A stretch of DNA of 11,611 bases from the NCBI GenBank assembly GCA_900757595.1, contig CAAEOL010000067.1:1-11611 (forward strand), written 5' to 3'. Both the position numbers and the translations under genes were made by a program. Every line of letters starts with the position of its first letter. Within the stretch, counting starts at the first letter, position 1. Below, piece by piece: positions 7,865 through 11,611 of this stretch. Source of the DNA: an uncultured Collinsella sp. GTDB lineage: Bacteria; Actinomycetota; Coriobacteriia; Coriobacteriales; Coriobacteriaceae. The notes under the pieces were generated by a model that did no database searches, was not told the origin of the DNA, and saw nothing but the letters and a program-made list of their open reading frames with translations.

Positions 7865-7893
7865 GAGCCCGGCACCGTAGCGGTACCGGGCTC
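7865..7893 (-). terminator. Hairpin downstream of tRNA-Arg, probable terminator
   Basis: A 13-bp stem with a 3-nt loop. Read on the minus strand every position pairs, with one G-U wobble; read on the plus strand the same position is a C-A mismatch, so the structure is better formed in minus-strand RNA. It lies 10 bp past the tRNA 3' end. The following T-tract (TTCTGGTT) is weak, so termination efficiency is uncertain. Confidence 0.7.
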
Positions 7894-7903
7894 GACAAAT
7901 CTC

Positions 7904-7979
7904 TGGTGCCCCCGGGCGGATTCGAACCGTCGACACCCGCTTTAGGAGAGCGGTGCTCTATCCCCTGAGCTACGGAGGC
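7904..7979 (-). tRNA. tRNA-Arg, anticodon CCU (codon AGG)
   Basis: A 76-nt cloverleaf can be folded by eye. The acceptor stem is GCCTCCG/CGGGGGC with one U-G pair, the D stem is GCTC/GAGC, and the anticodon stem is CCGCT/AGCGG with loop CTCCTAA, giving anticodon CCT. A 5-nt variable loop and a T-loop TTCGAAT follow. Discriminator A and CCA are encoded. The T stem GACGG/CCGCC has one A-C mismatch at its second pair, which is tolerable. The gene stands alone, with its own apparent promoter and a downstream hairpin. Confidence 0.95.
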
Positions 7980-7989
7980 ATGTTGTATT

Positions 7990-7998
7990 AGTGTAGCA
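7990..7998 (-). promoter_or_regulatory. Extended -10 promoter of tRNA-Arg
   Basis: On the minus strand TGC-TACACT gives an extended -10 element whose last base is 10 bp before the mature tRNA 5' end. No good -35 is seen (GCATTA at 17-bp spacing is poor), which fits an extended -10 type. Confidence 0.5.
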
Positions 7999-8058
7999 GA
8001 TTTACGCCGCTGTAATGCAGCGTATACCCACTCTTCGAAGTTGCGGTGGAACAGCCCT

Positions 8059-8260
8059 CCGGAAAGTGCGTCCCACTATCCAGGCAAATTCTGGGTCAGA
8101 CTTTCCCCATGGGACCTCGCTGGGAAACTGTGTCCCAGAATTTCGACTCGAAACGGGACACGGTTTCCCAAACGGGCCCGTTCCGGAAACTACATCCCGC
8201 AATCGGCACTCGAACCGGGATGCACTTTCCCGATCGAGCCTCATGGGAAACCGCGTCCCA
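8059..8260. repeat. Tandem array of a palindromic element, period 61-62 bp, about 3.3 copies
   Basis: Forward arms resembling GGGAAACTGTGTCCC begin (aligned on their GGAAA) at 8061, 8123, 8185 and 8246. Reverse-complementary arms resembling GGGACACGGTTTCCC begin at 8093, 8155 and 8217. The forward arms are spaced 62, 62 and 61 bp and the reverse arms 62 and 62 bp. Each unit is therefore arm, 18-nt gap, inverted arm, about 14-nt gap; the last copy has only the first arm. The best hairpin (8122-8136 with 8155-8169) pairs at all 15 positions with one wobble; the others carry several mismatches. The array fills most of the 305-bp gene-free stretch between the tRNA and DUF956. It resembles REP/BIME-type intergenic repeats; its function is unknown. 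Confidence 0.85.
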
Positions 8261-8284
8261 CTTTAGGGGGGCGCTCTTTAATGG

Positions 8285-8683
8285 CTAGTTGCCTTTGTGG
8301 AAGAGGTTTTTGATAACGGAGGGGATGCTCTTGGCGCCCTTAGCCGTCACATCGATAAAGTCAGGCGAACGCACGAGCTTATCCTCGTCGACGTACTTGC
8401 GGACCGCGCGCAACGTCTCTTTGTCGTCGCGCGTCGAAAACGTAAAGTGACCGTTGTCCTTGGTGAAGATGGCAAAACGCGTAATCTTCTTGGTGCCGCG
8501 CAAAACCTCGGCGGCAATATAGTCGACCTCGTCCCACGGGATTTGGATATAATCCTCGGGATTACGCTCGTTATAGTACTCAAACGCCTTATTGCCCACC
8601 ATCACGTTACCGTGACTGGTAAGCCCCATCAGGCAGGTTGCCGGCGTTGCCAGATCGACCGTGCTGTTCTGAGATTGCGCCAT
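8285..8683 (-). CDS. manO: DUF956 family protein (ManO-type, mannose PTS-associated)
   Basis: A 132-residue soluble protein with no membrane helix or signal peptide. It matches, by recall, the DUF956 family (called ManO in some lactic acid bacteria), which is nearly always encoded just after mannose-family EIIAB-EIIC-EIID genes and is suspected to regulate or accompany that transporter. Its biochemical role is not known. Recognisable stretches are ATCLMGLTSHGNVMVGNKAFE near the start (shortened here to its core GNVMVGNKAFEYYN), IPWDEVDYI and FTFSTRDDKETLRAVRKY. The ATG at 8683 has GGAGGG upstream (about 8694-8699), giving a normal start. An in-frame GTG at 8734 would add 17 residues but lies inside the upstream inverted repeat and has no ribosome binding site. 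The gene lies 120 bp after EIID, behind a hairpin and a promoter-like sequence, so it may be expressed separately. Confidence 0.85.
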   Translation of the reverse strand: MAQSQNSTVDLATPATCLMGLTSHGNVMVGNKAFEYYNERNPEDYIQIPWDEVDYIAAEVLRGTKKITRFAIFTKDNGHFTFSTRDDKETLRAVRKYVDEDKLVRSPDFIDVTAKGAKSIPSVIKNLFHKGN

Positions 8684-8701
8684 ACGCGCCTCGCCCTCCA
8701 A

Positions 8702-8747
8702 TAAAAACAATCGGACCGCATCCAGTGTACCCACCGGGTGCGGTCCG
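8702..8747 (-). terminator. Inverted repeat with T-tract after EIID, probable terminator
   Basis: On the minus strand CGGACCGCA (8747-8739) pairs exactly with TGCGGTCCG (8720-8712) across an 18-nt loop, and a T-rich stretch containing five T follows within 8702-8711. It lies about 57 bp past the EIID stop and would end the PTS transcript before DUF956. The long loop is less usual, and a promoter overlaps it, so an operator role is also possible. Confidence 0.65.
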
Positions 8748-8753
8748 TTTCAA
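8724..8753 (-). promoter_or_regulatory. Probable sigma-70 promoter for DUF956
   Basis: On the minus strand TTGAAA (8753-8748) and TACACT (8729-8724) are separated by 18 bp. The predicted transcription start, near 8717, falls inside the 3' arm of the inverted repeat, about 34 nt before the DUF956 ATG. Confidence 0.55.
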
Positions 8754-8803
8754 TGGCTCAAAAGCCCTTGCCTAGCAACTCTCGGTCTTAAGCCGAAGCG
8801 TGC

Positions 8804-9724
8804 TTACATGAAGCCGCAGACGCGACCGATGATGCCGACGGCGAAGAGAGCCAGGATGATGACGATCGGGCTGACCTTCTTCTTGAGGAGCTTGCAGACC
8901 AGAAGGGTCAGGCACACGGCGGCAAGGCCGGGGATGAGCTGATCGAGGTTGGCCTGAAGCGTGGTGACCTTCACCGGGTCGAGTGCGTTGGCACCGACAG
9001 AGCTGTACATCGTCAATGCCTGCTTGATGCCCTCAGAACCGGCGGGCAGGTTGGCCCAGTCGATATAGGCGCCAGCGGACTGCGTGACCTTGGAGACGAC
9101 CGGGGTGAAGGAGATGGACACCCAGCGCTCGACCAGGGCGCCGATGATGAACATACCCAGGATGGAAGCACCCTCGGTGACCTTGCCCATCAGACCGCCG
9201 GAGAGGTCCTTGGCGATGGAGGAGCCGACCTTGTAGCCAAACTCCTGCGTGTACCACAGGAAAGCGTAACGGATGATGTTCCACGCGAAGAAGAACAGCA
9301 GCGGACCGGCGATGCTGCCGGACAGGGCCAGGGAAGCGCCCAGTGCGCCCAGAATCGGGCGAAGGGTGAACCAGAAGGCGGGGTCGCCGACGCCGGCGAG
9401 CGGGCCCATCATACCGACCTTGACGCCCTGAATGGCGACGTCGTCAATCGGAGCACCGTTGGCGCGCTCCTCCTCGAGGGCGAGGGTAACGCCAATGACG
9501 GGGGCGGAAACATAGGGGTGGGTGTTATAGAACTCCAGGTGGCGCTTAAGAGCGGCAATCTGGTCATCCTTGCTGGTGTAGAGCTTCTTGATCGCAGGGA
9601 TCATTGCGAAGCACCAGCCGCCGTTCTGCATACGCTCGTAGTTCCACGAGCCCTGAAGGAACTGATGACGGAAGCAAACCTTCTTACGGTCAGCCTTGGT
9701 GAGCTGAATCTTGTTCTCTGCCAT
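8804..9724 (-). CDS. manZ: Mannose-family PTS component EIID
   Basis: A 306-residue membrane subunit that forms the sugar channel with EIIC. Family features include the N-terminal KADRKKVCFRHQFLQGSWNYERMQNGG region (cited here only by its start FRHQFLQGSWNYERMQNGG, about residues 18-36), the AIKKLY and LEFYNTHPYV motifs, and GVKVGMMGPLAGVGDP in the middle. Hydrophobic helices follow, ending in LLKKKVSPIVIILALFAVGI near the C-terminus. About 50 polar residues between the last helices (around 215-265) resemble the extracellular insertion of Gram-positive ManN/MptD proteins; this is recall, not an alignment. The ATG at 9724 is preferred over the in-frame GTG at 9733, because the AGGAGGGGAG stretch ends 8 nt before the ATG and nearly touches the GTG. 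The gap from EIIC is 16 bp, so the two should be co-transcribed and coupled. Confidence 0.93.
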   Translation of the reverse strand: MAENKIQLTKADRKKVCFRHQFLQGSWNYERMQNGGWCFAMIPAIKKLYTSKDDQIAALKRHLEFYNTHPYVSAPVIGVTLALEEERANGAPIDDVAIQGVKVGMMGPLAGVGDPAFWFTLRPILGALGASLALSGSIAGPLLFFFAWNIIRYAFLWYTQEFGYKVGSSIAKDLSGGLMGKVTEGASILGMFIIGALVERWVSISFTPVVSKVTQSAGAYIDWANLPAGSEGIKQALTMYSSVGANALDPVKVTTLQANLDQLIPGLAAVCLTLLVCKLLKKKVSPIVIILALFAVGIIGRVCGFM

Positions 9725-9740
9725 ATGTATCACTCCCCTC

Positions 9741-10559
9741 CTACTCGTAATCGTTCAGAATGTCGCCGAGCGGGTCACCGGAGCCACCGCCCATGCCGCC
9801 ACCCTGCTTGGCCAGATCCTTAAGGCCAAGGTAGATGAGGGCAAGGGAGATGCCGATGAGGCCAAGGGCGATCAGCGTGAGCTGAGGGATGGCAGCAAGG
9901 ACAAAGCCGAGGATGAAGAACGGCCAGGTCTCCTTGGTGGCCATCATGTTGATGACCATGGCGTAACCGACGGAAGCGACCATGCCGCCGCCGACAGCCA
10001 TGCCGCCGGACAGCCAATCGGGCATAGCGTTAAGCGCGTTGGTAACAGCCTCGGCCGGGATGATGCACAGAAGTACTGCCGGGATGGCGATACGAACACC
10101 CTGCATGAGGATGCCGGCGTACTGCCAACGCTCGATGCCGGCGAAGTCGCCCTTCTCGGCGCAGGCGTCCATGCCGTGAACCATAGCGGTAGCCAGGGTA
10201 CGGCAGATCATGGTCAGGAACAGACCAGCGACCGACAGCGGGACGGCGACGGCGATGGCGGCGGTAACGGCCTTGGCCGAATCGGTGGCGCCACCGTTGA
10301 GGGCGAGCACCATGATGATCGAAGAAGCGACCGAGGCCAGAGCGGCGTCAGGCGCGACGGCGGCGCCGACGTTAGCCCAGCCAAGGGCCATCATCTGGAG
10401 CGAACCGCCCAGGAGGATGCCCTCCTGAAGGTGACCGGTTACGAGACCGATAAGCGTGCATGCCACGAGCGGCTGATGGAACTGGAACTCATCCAGAATG
10501 CCTTCCATACCGGCAAGCAACGCGACAATCGCAACAAGCAGAATAGTGATTGCAGACAT
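9741..10559 (-). CDS. manY: Mannose-family PTS component EIIC
   Basis: A 272-residue integral membrane protein of the mannose/fructose/sorbose (SPS) EIIC family, which binds and translocates the sugar together with EIID. It is hydrophobic throughout. Diagnostic stretches are FQFHQPLVACTLIGLVTGH and LQEGILLGGSLQMMALGW near the N-terminus, followed by NVGAAVAPDAALASV. The C-terminus is glycine-rich (KQGGGMGGGSGDP), as in other ManY proteins. The ATG at 10559 has AGGAGG (10574-10569) 9 nt upstream. The gene starts 18 bp after the EIIAB stop and ends 16 bp before the EIID start, in standard man operon order. Sugar preference cannot be read from sequence; mannose and glucose are the common substrates of this family. 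Confidence 0.94.
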   Translation of the reverse strand: MSAITILLVAIVALLAGMEGILDEFQFHQPLVACTLIGLVTGHLQEGILLGGSLQMMALGWANVGAAVAPDAALASVASSIIMVLALNGGATDSAKAVTAAIAVAVPLSVAGLFLTMICRTLATAMVHGMDACAEKGDFAGIERWQYAGILMQGVRIAIPAVLLCIIPAEAVTNALNAMPDWLSGGMAVGGGMVASVGYAMVINMMATKETWPFFILGFVLAAIPQLTLIALGLIGISLALIYLGLKDLAKQGGGMGGGSGDPLGDILNDYE

Positions 10560-10577
10560 GTATCGGACCCTCCTTTA

Positions 10578-11567
10578 CTATGCTTGAGCGGCCAGTTCGG
10601 CCTTTGCTTTCTTCAACATGGCGTCGAGATCCTCGGAGGAATCCGAAGGAACCTTGCGGACCTCGAACTTGACGCCCTTGGCCTTGAGAGCCTCGATGGT
10701 CTTGACATCGTCATCGCCCATAGCGACAGCGTTGGTGACGACGACCTTGCCCTTGGAGTGGGCCATGGAACCGATGTTGGCTTCCTTGATGTCGACGCCG
10801 GCCTCGATGGCCCTGAGCAGATCCTGCGGGTTCTCGAACAGCAGCATCGCCTTGGTGTCGCCAAAGCGCGTGTCCTTGACGACCTCGGCCATCTTCTTGA
10901 TGGGCACGACGTTGGCGTGGACTCCCGGAGGGGCAGCCTGCTCGATCATGGTCTTGCGGAGCTCGTCGTGAGCAACGCCGTCGGAGACCACGATGATGCG
11001 GTTGGGGTTGATCTGCTTGGTCCACGTGGTGGCCACCTGACCATGCAGCAGACGCGTGTCGATACGGACGTGGGCGATCTTGATGTGCCCGTCGCCGATC
11101 ACCGTTCCCGGAGGAATGGCACCCGCAGGAGCAGCGGCGGCCGCAGCCGGCTTCTTCTCCTCGGGCTCCAGAGACTCGGGCTTGACGCGCACGCCGGCCT
11201 TAGCCTCAGTCACGAGATGTTTTGCGATCGCATGTGCAGTGTTCTTTGCGTCAAAGCGCTGCGAATATGCCTCGATGAGCATAGGCAGGTTGACACCGGT
11301 GACGATAGCCCAGGAATCATGGCCCTCGATGAGCCCGCTGATCTGGTTGAACGGCGTGCCGCCCCACAGATCAACGAGGAAGAGCACCTGCTCCTGGTCC
11401 TCGAAGGAAGCGATTGCTTCCTCGACCTTGGCACGGAAGTCGTCGGGGCCCATGCTCGGCTCGAGCGAGACCACGGCAACAGACGGCTGATCGCCAAAGA
11501 CCATCGAGCCCGTCTGCTTGATTCCAGCCGCCAAGTCACCATGGCTAGCAAGAACAATACTTACCAT
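10578..11567 (-). CDS. manX: Mannose-family PTS component EIIAB (fused phosphotransfer protein)
   Basis: A 329-residue cytoplasmic protein carrying two phosphotransfer domains. EIIA (about 1-125) has the active His at residue 9 in LASHGDLA and the conserved FLVDLWGGTPFNQ segment. A Lys/Glu then Ala/Pro-rich linker (about 128-158) leads to EIIB (about 162-329), with the active His at 175 in IDTRLLHGQVATTW. Phosphate passes from HPr to His 9, then His 175, then the incoming sugar. The positions correspond closely to His 10 and His 175 of E. coli ManX. The ATG at 11567 is preferred over the adjacent GTG at 11570, because AGGAGG (11580-11575) is 7 nt from the ATG and only 4 nt from the GTG. This is the first gene of the operon visible; about 40 bp of upstream sequence remain, and no convincing promoter can be identified there. 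Confidence 0.96.
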   Translation of the reverse strand: MVSIVLASHGDLAAGIKQTGSMVFGDQPSVAVVSLEPSMGPDDFRAKVEEAIASFEDQEQVLFLVDLWGGTPFNQISGLIEGHDSWAIVTGVNLPMLIEAYSQRFDAKNTAHAIAKHLVTEAKAGVRVKPESLEPEEKKPAAAAAAPAGAIPPGTVIGDGHIKIAHVRIDTRLLHGQVATTWTKQINPNRIIVVSDGVAHDELRKTMIEQAAPPGVHANVVPIKKMAEVVKDTRFGDTKAMLLFENPQDLLRAIEAGVDIKEANIGSMAHSKGKVVVTNAVAMGDDDVKTIEALKAKGVKFEVRKVPSDSSEDLDAMLKKAKAELAAQA

Positions 11568-11574
11568 CACATAA

Positions 11575-11580
11575 CCTCCT
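11575..11580 (-). promoter_or_regulatory. Ribosome binding site for EIIAB
   Basis: AGGAGG on the minus strand, 7 nt before the ATG at 11567; the spacing selects ATG over the neighbouring GTG. Confidence 0.75.
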
Positions 11581-11611
11581 TTTTGTCTACGTAATTCCTA
11601 CACGACAGTTA

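Noticed and set aside
7904..7979. tRNA-Arg as an integration site for a mobile element
   Set aside because: No integrase, no duplicated tRNA 3' end and no direct repeat are visible in the flanking sequence.
8059..8260. Regular spacing suggested a CRISPR array
   Set aside because: The repeated parts alternate in orientation and differ by several bases between copies. The gaps are only 14-18 nt and partly similar to each other, and no cas genes are nearby.
8015..8313. Small open frames of 80-90 codons across the repeat array
   Set aside because: Three frames are open at once and the 62-bp period is not a multiple of three, so the repeated sequence is read in different frames. This is non-coding repeat DNA.
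8684..8734. Upstream GTG start giving DUF956 17 extra residues
   Set aside because: The extension lies inside the inverted repeat and promoter and has no ribosome binding site. The ATG at 8683 has GGAGGG at a good distance.
9711..11594. Very long open frame (627 codons) on the + strand opposite the PTS operon
   Set aside because: It lies exactly antisense to three clear PTS genes. Its translation is low-complexity (His, Asp, Gly, Arg) with no recognisable domain, as expected for the reverse complement of GC-rich coding DNA.

Overview
This GC-rich window most likely comes from a Coriobacteriia actinobacterium, with Collinsella or a close relative as the best guess. The guess rests on an actinobacterial Ser/Thr-kinase/FHA/PP2C/cell-wall gene cluster, a fused SEDS-PBP gene, and a low-GC-Gram-positive-style mannose PTS operon with a DUF956 gene. 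It comes from gene content alone and no database search was possible.

Left part (1-7845, + strand): a compact version of the classic actinobacterial fhaA-fhaB-pstP-rodA-pbpA-pknA-pknB locus. The order here is the C-terminal part of an FhaA-like FHA protein (cut by the window edge), a membrane-anchored FHA protein (FhaB-like), a membrane PP2C phosphatase (PstP-like) with a very long disordered N-terminus, a single 956-residue protein joining a RodA/FtsW glycan polymerase to a class B penicillin-binding transpeptidase, and a PASTA-domain kinase (PknB-like). There is no separate pknA. Together these genes form a phospho-signalling module on a cell-wall synthase: the kinase senses wall fragments through PASTA domains, the FHA proteins read phosphothreonine, the phosphatase resets the system, and the fused enzyme polymerises and crosslinks peptidoglycan. 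A strong rho-independent terminator ends the cluster.

Middle (7846-8284): a minus-strand tRNA-Arg(CCU) with an extended -10 promoter and a downstream hairpin, then about 300 bp without a gene. That stretch holds a striking tandem array, about 200 bp long, of a palindromic element repeating every 61-62 bp.

Right part (8285-11611, - strand): a mannose-family PTS operon, read leftward as EIIAB, EIIC, EIID, followed by a DUF956 (ManO-type) gene. DUF956 is separated from EIID by an inverted repeat that looks like a terminator and has a good promoter nested inside it, so DUF956 may be transcribed independently of the transporter genes. The window ends only about 40 bp upstream of EIIAB, so the operon promoter is not visible.

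The main items for a second look are the SEDS-PBP fusion, the 62-bp palindrome array, the promoter nested in an inverted repeat before DUF956, the long N-terminal tail of the phosphatase, and the Asp in place of the second activation-loop Thr in the kinase.
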